A stretch of 64,000 bases of DNA from contig OX465113.1 in the NCBI GenBank assembly GCA_949987565.1, positions 7,314,551-7,378,550 of the forward strand, in the 5' to 3' direction. This DNA comes from Luidia sarsii. Taxonomy: Eukaryota > Echinodermata > Asteroidea > Paxillosida > Luidiidae. The position numbers and the translations under genes are program-made. Shown piece by piece: positions 23,883-33,775 of the stretch. Below the pieces are notes generated by a model that made no database searches, was not told the origin of the DNA, and worked only from the letters and a program-made list of their open reading frames with translations. The first letter of the stretch is position 1. Each line of letters opens with the position of its first letter.

Positions 23883-24058
23883 CTGCTACTTTTGGCTAGT
23901 TTCCGGAATTCTGGAAAGGTGAGTGGTTTCTTTTGAATATTGTACTGGGTGTAGAGACCTTGATGACCCATCACTTCTTGTTGAATTGGAGCAGGAATCA
24001 TCATACTTTCTGCTTTTTCATAGTCATATGCAGCCACAAAGTCCTTTGGGGGAATAAT
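23883..24058 (-). CDS. kdm4: KDM4 exon: JmjN to JmjC linker
   Basis: Minus-strand internal exon of 176 bp (58 codons plus 2 nt). It is preceded by an AG acceptor in ...TTTTCAATTCAG and followed by a GTACCA donor. It encodes IIPPKDFVAAYDYEKAES then IPAPIQQEVMGHQGLYTQYN and IQKKPLTFPEFRKLA. In human KDM4 proteins the matching segment follows JmjN and reads VxPPKEW...IPAPIQQ...GLFTQYNIQKK. The exon begins in phase 0 and ends in phase 2 (a split Arg codon), matching the flanking exons. No stop or frameshift is present. It lies between the TE-filled 36-kb intron and a 9.7-kb intron. Confidence 0.95.
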
Positions 24059-24059
24059 C

Positions 24060-26480
24060 TGAATTGAAAACAAACACAAAATGAAATATTCATCAATGGT
24101 AAATTACCTGAATACATCAAAAAGACTGCCTCTTCACACAAAGCACATCTTGTACATGTGGATAAAGCTTGGCTTCAGGTTGCAAATCCCTAGAGAATTA
24201 GCTCAATGGGCACTAGTCCTGGTTATACAAACATGTATATCAGTCCACATACTTTAGAAGGGGCTAATACCAGATTAGAGAGGCCATCCAAAAGATAATT
24301 ACTAGTGCTGTACATCAGTAGCATGAACTTCTGTTTGGAAAATACGTGGAACACAATCGTGAAGGGGCACACGCGTGCTTCATTCATTTGCACTGCACTT
24401 TCGGACCAACCAGAGTTCAACTTACGATGAGTATCGCCGAGTGCTGCCCGACTGAGCCGAATGCGTTCTTTAACTGAGGTCACAATTTGTACGTGAATAA
24501 TGTTGGGTGCTCAGAAAAACCACAGAAATAAGACAAATTGATCAAATTTAAGCTAAAACACAAATAAATCCTTATTCTATTATGCAAACCACATTTAATA
24601 TTTATTAAGGATTGTCGGCCAATTCAGTGAACCTTTCATAATGTTAATGGTTTCTGACTGGTGCCCCACTCCAGCAAAGAGTGCCGGTAGTTGACTATTT
24701 AGGGAGGCCACCAACTAAGGACTGGATAGCTCAGATGGTAAGAGCACTGGTACACAAAACCAGAGGTCTCAGGTTCAAATCCAGGTTCAGTTCATAAGTT
24801 CCTTGCCAGTTTTTCCTTGTTTGACTCAAAGTTTTATAAACGATAGTGCCATCTTTATAATGCTCTGCGAATGACTACCCCCGGTATACTCAATTTGTCT
24901 GATTATTGATGTTTCTAATTTGAAAAGTTTTTCCTCATACAGCAGTATCAGCAAGATGGCATATTGAAAAAAATGCCAGAATAGTCTGTATCTATGATTG
25001 GGTGGTTTTGAGAAAGAAAAATAGCAAACAAAGAAATACATGTACCCCCTGGACCTTGACTCTAAACTGTTAAACCAATGAAATGCGTGAACTAGTTTTG
25101 GGCGAATCCAGCAGACAAGGATTTTTGGAATCGATTCCAATTCCATTCTGGTATCGACTCCAATTTGATTGGCGAAAGTAACATTGAGTTTGTGCATGTG
25201 GGTGCTTGCAAAGTAAAGTGCCATATTTAAGTACTTGGTATTTTTAGTATAACACAATTCCTCTTATTTGTGATTCAAGGTTCAGTGTCTTTATTATAGT
25301 GGATAATGTATTTGTGATATATTAAAATAAAATTGGTTTACTAATAATGTCCCCCCTTTTTTTTAGGTCTTAATGTTTCCCAAATTGACCTAAAAAGAAG
25401 GGAAAATACACCATGCATATGTATACACTATGTTCTTGCCGATTGTTTTGACAAAGATCTCAAATGGGGAATATTTCATTAAGCTACCAAATTTAAAGGA
25501 TTAACGTCAGTCTATAACAAAATGCAATTTGGAACCGAGAAAATGTAATATCGAGGAGAAACTCATTTATTAAAAATAATGGTAACGGCCGCAACCATGT
25601 GCGTTGCCCACCTTTAAATACCCAAAGTCCAACTGTCTGAATACAAGATGGTAAAAACAACAAAATATGTACTTTTTTAAAGAGAACTAAGTATATGCAA
25701 CTGTTTCTAGCATATGTTACGCGTGAGAAGTCGTCCGTGTGCAAGATAATTTAGCGCGAAATCCGTCCGGAAAGTGAGCGTCGCTCGGTTACGACCGATA
25801 CGTACTGTCCATACAACCCACTGAAGGCACGAAAAATCCCGCTGACGACGGTGAACAACCTGCATAGCAAACAAATCAAAATACTTGATTGCCGCAGGAA
25901 AAAGATTGCATTCTGACTGAGCTCCCGATCAGAACGTCAGTGTGTCGCCCATCGCTCCTTGGGTTGCGACTTGCGACCGATACGTAAGTTACAACTGTTC
26001 CAATTCTTTGGTTTGGGTTATTATGTAAAGCAATTTTTATCGTAGATAATATTGTGGTGAGTCAGAGTGGTGTATTTAAGCAAATTTGGTTGAAATATCC
26101 AAATGAAAAAAATAGGCCTATGTTTGTGGTTTTCTGAAGAACTTGGTCTCTGTGAAAAGGCTGAATTTTATTTGAGGTTAACTGTATCAGGGCATGTAGG
26201 CATTCTATGTATTAGTAAATTGTTTAAGGTTAGGTTACTGGATTATTTTGGGGTGGTTTTTTTTGTGGAAATGGCAGGCCCATATAAATGATTTATATTT
26301 TCAGGCAAAGTAAAATAAATTATCTTCAGCTTCTGCATACCTGCTTGCTTCCTTTTTTTAAGTTATTGCACAAATTATGGCGAAAAAAGTTTAATGATAT
26401 TTGATTTTGCAAAATTGTAGACTTTTGCAACACTTGCATGTTAAAATAAGTTTTTGAAAAAAATTATAAGATTATATAAT
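24060..26480. other. Intron sequence, no gene recognised apart from the tRNA-like locus
   Basis: A/T-rich start of KDM4 intron 1 in its 3' part. TTACGACCGATACGTA (25791) and TTGCGACCGATACGTAAG (25970) are a repeated phrase about 180 bp apart. No domain-bearing ORF. Confidence 0.4.
24720..24793 (+). ncRNA. tRNA-like sequence, probably a tRNA-derived SINE head or pseudo-tRNA
   Basis: The sequence folds as a full cloverleaf. The acceptor is GACTGGA/TTCAGTT (7 pairs, two of them G-T), the D stem GCTC/GAGC, the anticodon stem CTGGT/ACCAG, and the T arm TCAGG-TTCAAAT-CCAGG with one mismatch. Box A-like TAGCTCAGATGG and box B-like GGTTCAAATCC are present. The anticodon loop is ACACAAA, with C instead of the near-invariant U33. 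The nominal anticodon ACA is not the standard Cys anticodon. That argues against a normal decoding tRNA. It lies in KDM4 intron 1. Confidence 0.5.
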
Positions 26481-26808
26481 TATTTGAAATTTAGTGGGCC
26501 TGACGTTTCGATCCTAGCAGGACCTTTCTCAAAGGCAGAGTGACAAGGACAAAACAGATACATGTACACAAAGGAAGGGGGGGAGAGAGTGAATAGGACA
26601 CGGATGAGAAACAGAGGACAAAGAGTGAAGCTGGTAGGGAGAGATCAAAGGGAAGGGCAAGGAGTAGGGTAGGGATTAGTGAAAAGAGGGGGAAAGATCA
26701 AAGAGAAGGGCAAGGAGTAGGGTAGGGATTAGTGACAAGAGGGGGAAAGATCAAAGAGAGAAATGTGAAGGACTGAACACAAAAGGATTATCAGAAAGCT
26801 GCATGGTT

Positions 26809-27255
26809 TTAGTCAATACCCTCCTGGATGTTGAGACCATGTGGTTGAATAGTCCGAAGACGCTTCATCCACATTTTCTCACAGCTAAGACGGACAGCAT
26901 TACTACGGTGACCAAGTGATTCTATGCCCAGTACACTCATATCTGATATCGAATGATCAGGGAGATTGAAGTGATACCGAACAGGGGTGTCCATTTAACT
27001 GGTTTTGATAGTAGACCTATGGCTCCGTTTTTTGAGGGTGTTTTTGGTCTCGCCAACATACTGAATATTACAAACTCTACAAGAGATGAGGTATATGATG
27101 TTGGAGGTAGTACACGTGATACAGCCATGGGTCGTGTGGGTAGTTCCAGAAGAATGTCCATTGAAAGAGTCTATTTCCTTGACATGTGTCTTGTAAACAA
27201 TGCATTTCGAGGTACACTTAAATGTACCAAATTTAGTTGCAGGTGAAGAGTCCAA
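26809..27255 (-). pseudogene. PLE GIY-YIG endonuclease, broken by one stop
   Basis: The frame carries CITCTTSNIIYLISCRVCNI followed by QYVGETKNTLKKR, the GIY-YIG core (IYLI...YVG) with the Cys pairs seen in PLE endonucleases. After KTS an in-frame TAA (26995-26997) interrupts it. The same frame resumes with TPVRYHFNLPDHSISDM and WMKRLRTIQPHGLN, the usual C-terminal part. PLE endonucleases nick target DNA for priming. The stop and the upstream frameshift relative to RT make this copy inactive. Confidence 0.8.
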
Positions 27256-28150
27256 AGGGGGAACTCTGCTCGGACAATTAAGTCACGCAGGTTATGGGGG
27301 CGCCTGAAAGCCAAAACAGGAGAATTTGGAATGGCATCAGCCAGACGATCTAAAGTGTGGAGAATATGGTGGTTTGCCTTAGTTATCTTCCTGAGAGGAG
27401 GAAGAGAAGGGTGGTAGGAAGTAACTAAGGGAACCTTGGGCTTGTCCTTGGGACCTGGTGGCTTTTGTTTTAGTGCCGAACTTCTGGGAATGGAATAGAC
27501 TTTAGCAATGGAGTTCTTCACTTGGCGAGAACTATAGCCTCTAACAACCAAGTTACTGGCCAATACACGTGTATTGCGGCAAAAGTCAGACTCATTGGAA
27601 CATATGCGCCTCAATCTGAGGGCCTGGCTGTAAGCTATACCAGTCTTACAGTGTATGGGGTGACAACTGGAGGAATGGAGATATTGATGAGTGTTGGTGG
27701 GCTTAGAATACAAGTCAGTAGTGAGAGTATTGAGGTCTTTCCGGACGGTGACGTCCAGAAAGTGGGTCTGCTGAAGAGACTGCTCCCATGTGAATTTGAT
27801 AGTCCTATGGAAGGAATTGATGTGGTCAAAGAAAGCATTCAAGCTGCTACCGTCCCTAGTCCAAATGAAGAACACGCCATCTATGTATCTCCACCAAATC
27901 CAGGGACGGCATGGAGCCTCACTGAGCATGCGTTCCTCAAGGTCACCCATGAAGAGGCAGGCAAAGGACGGAGCCATGCTAGTGCCCATGGCAGTGCAAT
28001 GCACTTGAAGATAGTGCTTGCCAAGAAAGGAGAAATTATTCTTGGCCAGCACTAGCCTCATGAGGGTGGTTATGTCGGAGATGGGTGGAGAAGACTGTTT
28101 TCCTTTGGCCAGGGCCGAGGAGCAAGCTTGAATGCCTTCTTCCTGGGGGA
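27171..28150 (-). pseudogene. PLE reverse transcriptase with altered catalytic box
   Basis: The longest open stretch is 297 codons from 28061, and the frame is open up to about 28150 (NIPQEEGIQACSSA). It shows PLE RT motifs: GTSMAPSFACLFMGDLEERM, then WWRYIDGVFFIW, then TWEQSLQQTHFLDVTV and LYSKPTNTHQYLHSSSCHPI. The catalytic box should be YxDD. Here residue 62 of the open frame is Gly (GGC at 27878-27876), a single-base change from Asp, which should abolish polymerisation. The N-terminal fingers are missing by truncation. A frame change near 27200 separates it from the endonuclease. Confidence 0.85.
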
Positions 28151-28406
28151 TGTTATATAATTATTAAATAATTATATAGTTATATAATTATATTATATAA
28201 TATTATTATAATTATATAATTATATAATTATATAATTATATAATTATATAATTATATAATTATATAATTATATAATTATATAATTATATAATTATATAAT
28301 TATATAATTATATAATTATATAATTATATAATTATATAATTATATAATTATATAATTATATAATTATATAATTATATAATTATAATAATTATATAATTAT
28401 ATAATC
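28148..28406. repeat. ATTATATA microsatellite, left of element A
   Basis: About 260 bp of near-perfect ATTATATA octamers. Each unit overlaps a palindromic AATTATATAATT. It abuts the truncated PLE on the left and the 5' hairpin of element A on the right. The same repeat lies immediately right of element A at 34253-34340. Confidence 0.95.
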
Positions 28407-28407
28407 C

Positions 28408-28430
28408 ATTTTATCAGTAAAAGATAAAAT
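28408..28430. repeat. 5' hairpin of element A
   Basis: ATTTTATC-AGTAAAA-GATAAAAT forms an 8-bp perfect stem, preceded by CC. The same hairpin with a 6-nt loop (TCTAAA) starts element B at 43657-43678. It probably marks the 5' terminal region of this family. Confidence 0.75.
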
Positions 28431-28925
28431 ATCTTATTCCAAGGAGACACACGGTTTGTTTACGCGCTTCGAGTTTGCAGGCGGTCAGCTGTTTTTTGTT
28501 TTGGTCTGTGGATCTGTAAACAAGCTCCAGTGAGCGGCACAATCACTTGGCGCGACGCCCGCGCGCGCGCGGAGTTGACACTTTGTATAACATTTCGGCT
28601 CGCCCGCTGGAAAAGAGCGCGGAAAATCACTTCGGTGTGGTTCTCGAGCACTCAACACGCAAAAAATCATCTTCTCCTTTAATATCTTTAATTTCCTGCC
28701 AGATTGTTCTGGTAGTTGTTGTGGCAGTTTTGTTTTTTTGGCTTAGAGGACTCCCTGTCGTCTTGGACTGTATTTTATGAAAGTATTTCTTCGTTGGTGC
28801 GAAAATAGGCGAGATTTCTCCATCATTTTTGCATCCGGCAATCTGCGGTCATCATTCTGGGGCAGTAGGCCTGCGGCACGCATATACTAGCCCGACTAGT
28901 CCGTATAGACGTTGTGGGCGGTGAT

Positions 28926-30284
28926 ATGCCGAAACGTCGGGCCGAGAAGGCTGTTCAGCAGGCCCCTGGGTCTAAGGTTAAGGCCACCGCGAGCTGCCGT
29001 CGTAAGGGCCGCCCCAAGATTCGTGCGGAGTCGGCGGTGGATCTGGAGAGCACCCTACCCCTGAGCGACGTTCCATCGACGTCCGGCACCGGGGCGGCCG
29101 CAGTGAGGGATGGACGTTCACCTCGACACGGGAGCGGACCGGTTTGCGAGCAAGCAGCGGAGGAGAGCGGAGGAGCCGGAGGTGGAGTGGTCTCTTCTTC
29201 GGCCGGTGAGTCCGCATCGTCTGCGAGGAATGCGAACTGGGACGCTGCAGGCTTTGGCTTGGGCGTGAGTGTTCATGCGGTTGGTTCTGGTAGTAGTACT
29301 AGTACTAGTAGGCCGAGTACTAGTAGTAGGGTTAACGTTGGCGGGCCGGGCCAAAATAATGTCGGTGCCACCCCGGCCACATTGGCAAGTCCTTCGTCTC
29401 CTTGCGTTAGCGATGTAGTAGCGCCCTTGCAATATCTAGGAAACGAGGCCCCCTTGGGCACCCTTGTTCCTTTAGCTATTAAGGAAAAAATTTGGAATGG
29501 GAACTACGTGGATATGGCGTCATTATACGTAGATAATGCAGTCAAGATTTTGTCCGCCTCCAATAATGGTGCGGAGGTCGCCTTGGTTGTCGAACAGGGC
29601 AGGGTGGTCCTTCGGCCGTCCTCAGCTAGGGTTAGCCGTAAGCTTGATTCAATAGAAAAGTGGACAAGCGCTTTCCATGTGTTCATCGCTGTTTTTGCTA
29701 TACGCCACCCGGGTCGTGTCGTGGAACTCTTGCGATATGCGGAGACGATTCGCACGGCCGCCTTACAGTTCCCGGGGTTGGGCTGGCGCAGCTATGATGA
29801 ACAGTTTCGTTTGCGTATGGAGGTGAATCCGGCACGTTCTTGGGCAGCTATGGATATGGAGCTTTGGGTAACGGTCGCGGCGGTCGGCAGTGTGGCGCCG
29901 GCGGTTGCCGCTACATCGGTTCCCAGTCGCAGCCAGGCTCAGAATCGCATTTGCTATGCTTTCAACTCGCCTACCGGTTGCCGGTGGTTTGATTGTCGTT
30001 ATGTGCATAGTTGTCGCCGTTGCGCTGGAGGGGGACACGGGGAGTCGTCGTGTAGAGTGGGTGGGAGACCCCCTACTTTCGGCACCGCTGCTAGTGCTAG
30101 GCCATGGGTCGACCAGCCCAAGGCTGTGTACACGCGTTACACTAAGACTCCCGGTGTCCCTTCGGGTGTGAGGCGTGCTGGGCCATCCGCCGCTGTCACT
30201 CCTAGGCCTTCAGGCCCAAGCGCAGCTAATGCACCTGAATTGAGGGGAAAGCGCTATAATTTTCGCTCTCCCAACGCCAATTGA
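28926..30284 (+). CDS. Element A Gag-like protein with CCCH finger and zinc knuckle
   Basis: About 452 residues, ATG at 28926. The N-terminus is basic (MPKRRAEKAVQQ, CRRKGRPKIR) and then Ser/Ala/Gly-rich. A conserved block at roughly 180-325 (IKEKIWNGNYVDMASLYVDN, KWTSAFHVFIAVFA, GLGWRSYDEQFRLRME, WAAMDMELWVTVA) recurs in element B and is the presumed capsid-like region. The C-terminal part carries CYAFNSPTGCRWFDCRYVH, a CCCH-type finger, followed by CRRCAGGGHGESSC, a C-x2-C-x4-H-x4-C zinc knuckle as in retroviral Gag. It ends NAN-stop on CCAACGCCAATTGA, where the RT frame overlaps at +1. Nucleic-acid packaging is inferred from the fingers. Confidence 0.85.
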   Translation: MPKRRAEKAVQQAPGSKVKATASCRRKGRPKIRAESAVDLESTLPLSDVPSTSGTGAAAVRDGRSPRHGSGPVCEQAAEESGGAGGGVVSSSAGESASSARNANWDAAGFGLGVSVHAVGSGSSTSTSRPSTSSRVNVGGPGQNNVGATPATLASPSSPCVSDVVAPLQYLGNEAPLGTLVPLAIKEKIWNGNYVDMASLYVDNAVKILSASNNGAEVALVVEQGRVVLRPSSARVSRKLDSIEKWTSAFHVFIAVFAIRHPGRVVELLRYAETIRTAALQFPGLGWRSYDEQFRLRMEVNPARSWAAMDMELWVTVAAVGSVAPAVAATSVPSRSQAQNRICYAFNSPTGCRWFDCRYVHSCRRCAGGGHGESSCRVGGRPPTFGTAASARPWVDQPKAVYTRYTKTPGVPSGVRRAGPSAAVTPRPSGPSAANAPELRGKRYNFRSPNAN

Positions 30285-31842
30285 CGTATTCATTTTACAG
30301 CAGTGGCTGCTTAGTTACCCCGATAGGCCAGCGGCTGTTTTACTCGAACAAGGGTTTACTCGGGGTTTTTCACTGGGTTTTCAGGGTCCTAGGGTGAGCA
30401 GGGAATCTAGCAGCCTGAAATCTGCTTTGGACAATCCGGAGGTTGTTTTGGAAAAGTTGCAGAGCGAGATTAATTTAGGCAGAGTCGCAGGGCCGTTTTC
30501 CTTTCGGCCATTGCCTAATTTGCAATGCTCTCCTATCGGGCTGGTTCCTAAACACCTCCCCGGCTCCTTTCGCCTGATACATAATTTGTCCTTTCCTTCC
30601 GGGGATTCACTGAATGATTTCATCCCTAAAGAAGATTGTAGAGTGACGTATGCATCTTTTGATACGGCCGTTGAGTTGGCTATGTCGGTAGGAGATCATT
30701 CATATTTGGCCAAAACTGACATTAAGTCTGCCTTTAGGCTACTCCCCATCGCTCCGGCCGATTATGAACTTTTGGGCTTTCAGTTTCAAGGACAGTTTTA
30801 CTATGATAAGTGCTTGCCTATGGGATGCGCAAAATCGTGTGCATTATTCGAGTTGTTCAGCTCCTTTTTGGAATTTCAGGTTAAGCGTGTTTCGGCCTCT
30901 GATGCGATCACTCATTATTTGGATGATTTTCTCTTTATTGGTCCGTCGTTGGATCAGTGTGCATTTCTTCTTGCATCATTTAAAGACATATGCGCCCAAC
31001 TGAGGGTTCCCCTTGCAGAGGAAAAAACTGCAGGTCCATGCCAAGTTATAACCTACTTAGGTCTAGAAATAGATACGATTAAGCGCATAATTCGAGTGCC
31101 TGACGGGAAGGTGTTGTCCCTCAAAGAAAAAATTAGGTCGGCGTTGGCACGAAAAAAGTTATCTTTGAAAGAAATTCAGTCGTTGGTTGGGTCGTTAAAC
31201 TTTGTTTGTCGCGCCGTTGCACCCGGCCGCGCATTTACTCGGCGTCTGGTTGGCTTATCCCGAGGTTTACGGAAGCCTCACCATAAGGTACGCATTACAA
31301 CCGGCGCAAAATTGGATTTGTTGATGTGGTTGGAATTTCTAGATCATTTCAATGGTGTGTCGCCTTTCCGATTGTTGGGATGGCAGGATAACAATGTTTT
31401 GGAATTGTTCACCGATGCTTCGGCTAGCATTGGTTTTGGTGGGTTTTTTGATGGGCACTGGTTTCATGGGCGTTGGACCCCTGAGTTGTTAGCACTGTCG
31501 CCATCGATAGCGTTTTGTGAATTTTACCCTTTAGTGCTCGCAGTTTTTTGCTGGGCCTCTCATCTCGCTAATCGTAGGGTGCGTTTTCGTACGGATAACG
31601 AGGCGGTGGTTGCCATCATTAATAAACAATCGTCAGGCTGTGATAGGATCATGCATTTGGTGCGCATGTTCGTTTGCCAGTGTCTAAGGTATAATATCAC
31701 CTTTAAGGCCGTTCATATTCCTGGGGTACACAATGACATTGCTGATTCACTCTCGCGTTTTCAGGTCGCACGCTTCCGCTCGCTAGCCCCGCAAGCGGAC
31801 TTGACAATGACAGCGATTCCCGATCTCCTCCGGGCTTGTTAG
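30271..31842 (+). CDS. Element A reverse transcriptase / RNase H
   Basis: The RT frame lies +1 to Gag and opens inside the Gag end; in the overlap it reads LPTPIDVFILQQWL, which aligns with GIPTPIKHSVLTTWL in element B. No ATG is needed if it is made by +1 frameshifting. RT motifs in order: NLQCSPIGLVPK, FRLIHNLSFPSG, YLAKTDIKSAFRLLPI, YDKCLPMGCAKSC, then the catalytic HYLDDFLF with YLDD at 30916-30927. RNase H follows with ELFTDASAS, FCEFYPLVLAV, RTDNEAVVAIINKQSS and HIPGVHNDIADSLSRF, so the Asp/Glu residues are kept. It copies element RNA into DNA. The stop at 31840-31842 lies 8 bp before the recombinase ATG. Confidence 0.9.
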   Translation, partial: PTPIDVFILQQWLLSYPDRPAAVLLEQGFTRGFSLGFQGPRVSRESSSLKSALDNPEVVLEKLQSEINLGRVAGPFSFRPLPNLQCSPIGLVPKHLPGSFRLIHNLSFPSGDSLNDFIPKEDCRVTYASFDTAVELAMSVGDHSYLAKTDIKSAFRLLPIAPADYELLGFQFQGQFYYDKCLPMGCAKSCALFELFSSFLEFQVKRVSASDAITHYLDDFLFIGPSLDQCAFLLASFKDICAQLRVPLAEEKTAGPCQVITYLGLEIDTIKRIIRVPDGKVLSLKEKIRSALARKKLSLKEIQSLVGSLNFVCRAVAPGRAFTRRLVGLSRGLRKPHHKVRITTGAKLDLLMWLEFLDHFNGVSPFRLLGWQDNNVLELFTDASASIGFGGFFDGHWFHGRWTPELLALSPSIAFCEFYPLVLAVFCWASHLANRRVRFRTDNEAVVAIINKQSSGCDRIMHLVRMFVCQCLRYNITFKAVHIPGVHNDIADSLSRFQVARFRSLAPQADLTMTAIPDLLRAC

Positions 31843-31850
31843 AAGGTGAG

Positions 31851-32771
31851 ATGAACCGCTTGTTGACGGTGGCTTCAGCCCCAAATACACATAAAGCCTA
31901 TTCGGCGGGTTGGCGGGCTTTTTGTTCCTTTATGGGCTCCCACTTTCACGGGGAGGCTCCCTCCTCGGTAGCGGACGTTAGAGCATTCATTGCGTGGCTT
32001 TCCCTGCGTCGTTTGTCCCCTGCTACTGTCGCTTCATATGTCTCGGGCGTAGGTTATTTTCATAAGATCCACAGTTGGCCGGATCCCACCCGGGACTATG
32101 TAGTATCCAAATTGCTTGCCGGTTGTCGCAGGGATAAGGTTGGTAGCGATCGGCGATGGCCTTTAACCATACCGTTGCTTACCCGTTTAATGCAGATTTT
32201 ACCAGGGGTGTGTCTTGACCAATTCGAGGCGCTCCTGTTTCGCGCAGTTATGTCATGCGCGTTCTTTGGGTTCATGCGTATCGGCGAATTTGCCGCCATT
32301 TCAAAATTCCGCACACAAACATCCCTGCTGCTTGATACTGATGTCCAATTTCAGGATGTAGGCCAACCCAATGCTTCGGTTCTTCTCACTTTTCGTCATA
32401 CGAAGAATAACCAATCAGGCCGCCCTCAAGTGGTGTGCTTAGTCCACTCAGAGGACGCCCAGGTCTGTCCTGTCCGCGCTTTGACAGCATTTGCGCAGGT
32501 TCGTCCCAATATCCCAGGTTGTTTTTTCTGCCATTTTGGCGGACAGGCTCTTACTCAGTATCAGTTTAACGCTACCTTCAAGAAGGCGCTATCATTTTTG
32601 GGGCTGGAACAGTCTTCCTTTCGCGCCCATTCTTTCCGCATAGGGGCAGCCTCTTGCGCAGCGGCAAGAGGGGTGAAGCTGGAGGATATAAAAGCAATGG
32701 GTCGGTGGCGCTCTGAGGCTGCTCGAAGTTACATTCGCCCCTTAGTGCATTGCCAGTTGCCGGGGGTGTAA
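31851..32771 (+). CDS. Element A tyrosine recombinase (integrase)
   Basis: 306 residues from ATG 31851; the frame is already open from 31836, overlapping the RT end at -1. An N-terminal core-binding domain (THKAYSAGWRAFCSFM, VRAFIAWLSLRRLSPATVAS) precedes the catalytic domain. Active-site residues are visible: Arg143 in FFGFMRIGEFA, His260 and Arg263 in RAHSFRIGAAS, Trp286 in MGRWRSEA, and the nucleophile Tyr294 in SYIRP. This enzyme class integrates circular cDNA without the target duplication left by DDE integrases, and it defines DIRS/Ngaro elements. No lesions seen. Confidence 0.92.
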   Translation: MNRLLTVASAPNTHKAYSAGWRAFCSFMGSHFHGEAPSSVADVRAFIAWLSLRRLSPATVASYVSGVGYFHKIHSWPDPTRDYVVSKLLAGCRRDKVGSDRRWPLTIPLLTRLMQILPGVCLDQFEALLFRAVMSCAFFGFMRIGEFAAISKFRTQTSLLLDTDVQFQDVGQPNASVLLTFRHTKNNQSGRPQVVCLVHSEDAQVCPVRALTAFAQVRPNIPGCFFCHFGGQALTQYQFNATFKKALSFLGLEQSSFRAHSFRIGAASCAAARGVKLEDIKAMGRWRSEAARSYIRPLVHCQLPGV

Positions 32772-32840
32772 TTGGAGTTGTTGCTCCTGAGCATTTCTTC
32801 TTTCTTTATTTCTTCCCATGCGAAACTAAATTGTATGCAG

Positions 32841-33364
32841 GGTCGGTTTGGATTATTGGAGACTCGATTGTACGCAGAGCTGTCACGAACCTAGGGTGTA
32901 AGCAGCATGTGCGATGGTTTGGACGAGGCGGAGCTGGCTACAATGACGTGCCGGCATTATTGGCCGAGGTCGCTGCGCGAGGGCGCCAGCCCGATCTGTT
33001 GGTAGTACACATTGGCACTAATAATTTAGCCAATACTGACCTCTTCTGTATGCGGCAGCGCGTGGCAGTCTTCATGCAGTATTGTATTGGGACATTCCCT
33101 AGGTCTAAGCTCATTTGGTCCGACATTTTGCCGCGAGCTTGTTACTTTGGTGCTAAGCAGCCAGCGAAGATGGAAATGAAGAGGCGGGCGGTTAATAAAT
33201 GGGCTCGGTCCTTCAGTAGGCGCATCGGGGCTTCTGTCCTACATCATCCGCAATTTAGATGGTCGGAATTTGCTTTGTTCCGATATGATGGCGTTCACCT
33301 ATCGCCGTCGGGGAATTCCCTGTTCCAGACCAATCTGCGCAATTGCATCTGTTCGTGTCAATGA
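32841..33364 (+). CDS. Element A SGNH/GDSL hydrolase
   Basis: About 174 residues downstream of the recombinase, in a third frame. The SGNH blocks are all present: GDS (GGA GAC TCG, 32858-32866) in WIIGDSIVRR, Gly in GRGGAGYND, GTNN (33014-33025) in VVHIGTNNLAN, and the Asp-x-x-His dyad in DGVHLSPSGN (33287-33298). These give Ser, Gly, Asn and His/Asp of an esterase-like hydrolase. Its job in retrotransposons is unknown. There is no in-frame ATG. A pyrimidine-rich tract and a TTGTATGCAG acceptor-like site end at 32840, just before the domain, and element B has the same phase, so expression from a spliced RNA is plausible. The frame is open back to 32750. Confidence 0.85.
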
Positions 33365-33775
33365 AACAGGCTCACGTTGACGTCACTAATTTGGGATTCG
33401 GCCCGGTTAACTTGTGCGGAGGTTGTCCGGTCTTTCCAGTGGGGCGCGCGCTGCGCGTTTGGCGGTTTTGGGCTGGAGACGACCGGAAGTGCCTCCTTGT
33501 TAAGTGATATTCATTAGATCGTAGGTGGTTGGACCATTTAGAGCATGAATTTAAGGTTTAAATTTAGTTAATTACTCTTTCTGTCGTTCGTGTTTTACGC
33601 CAAGCACCCGCTTGTACCAGCGGGGCTTATTCCAACCGTATGTGCGAACGGTGGAAAATCGGCGTGACGTTTACCCGTACTGTTAAGTAAGTTAGAATTT
33701 TAAATAGGTAAGGGGACAATTCTTAAACAATGGGGGTTTACCCACTTTCGGTGGGGGCCAGGGCTCACGGCTAGA
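33365..33775 (+). other. Element A 3' region between hydrolase and minisatellite
   Basis: No ORF of note. It contains GGGGCGCGCGCTGCGCG, CGCCAAGCACCCGCTTGTACCAGC and a G-rich stretch. Presumed 3' UTR of the element. Confidence 0.5.

Larger units (their letters stand above)
26490..28152 (-). mobile_element. Penelope-like retroelement, 5' truncated, minus strand
   Basis: The 3' end carries GACGTTTCGATCCTAGCAGG and ACCTTTCTCAAAGGCAG at about 26500, a typical PLE end. Similar fossils lie near 1029, 2855 and 60768. Coding order, right to left, is RT (to 27171), then GIY-YIG endonuclease (27255-26809). At 28152 the RT frame runs straight into the ATTATATA microsatellite that precedes element A, so the 5' part is missing. 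Purine-rich AAGRGGGRAAGATCAAAGAG repeats lie at 26640-26760. Confidence 0.85.

Noticed and set aside
24720..24793. Functional tRNA-Cys(ACA)
   Set aside because: Missing U33, wrong anticodon for the standard Cys tRNA, and a T-stem mismatch; kept only as tRNA-like.
27522..28055. Plus-strand ORF of 177 codons
   Set aside because: Antisense shadow of the PLE reverse transcriptase, which has clear RT motifs on the minus strand.
28148..28406. CRISPR-like or origin-like repeat array
   Set aside because: It is a continuous microsatellite without unique spacers, in a spliced eukaryotic genome.
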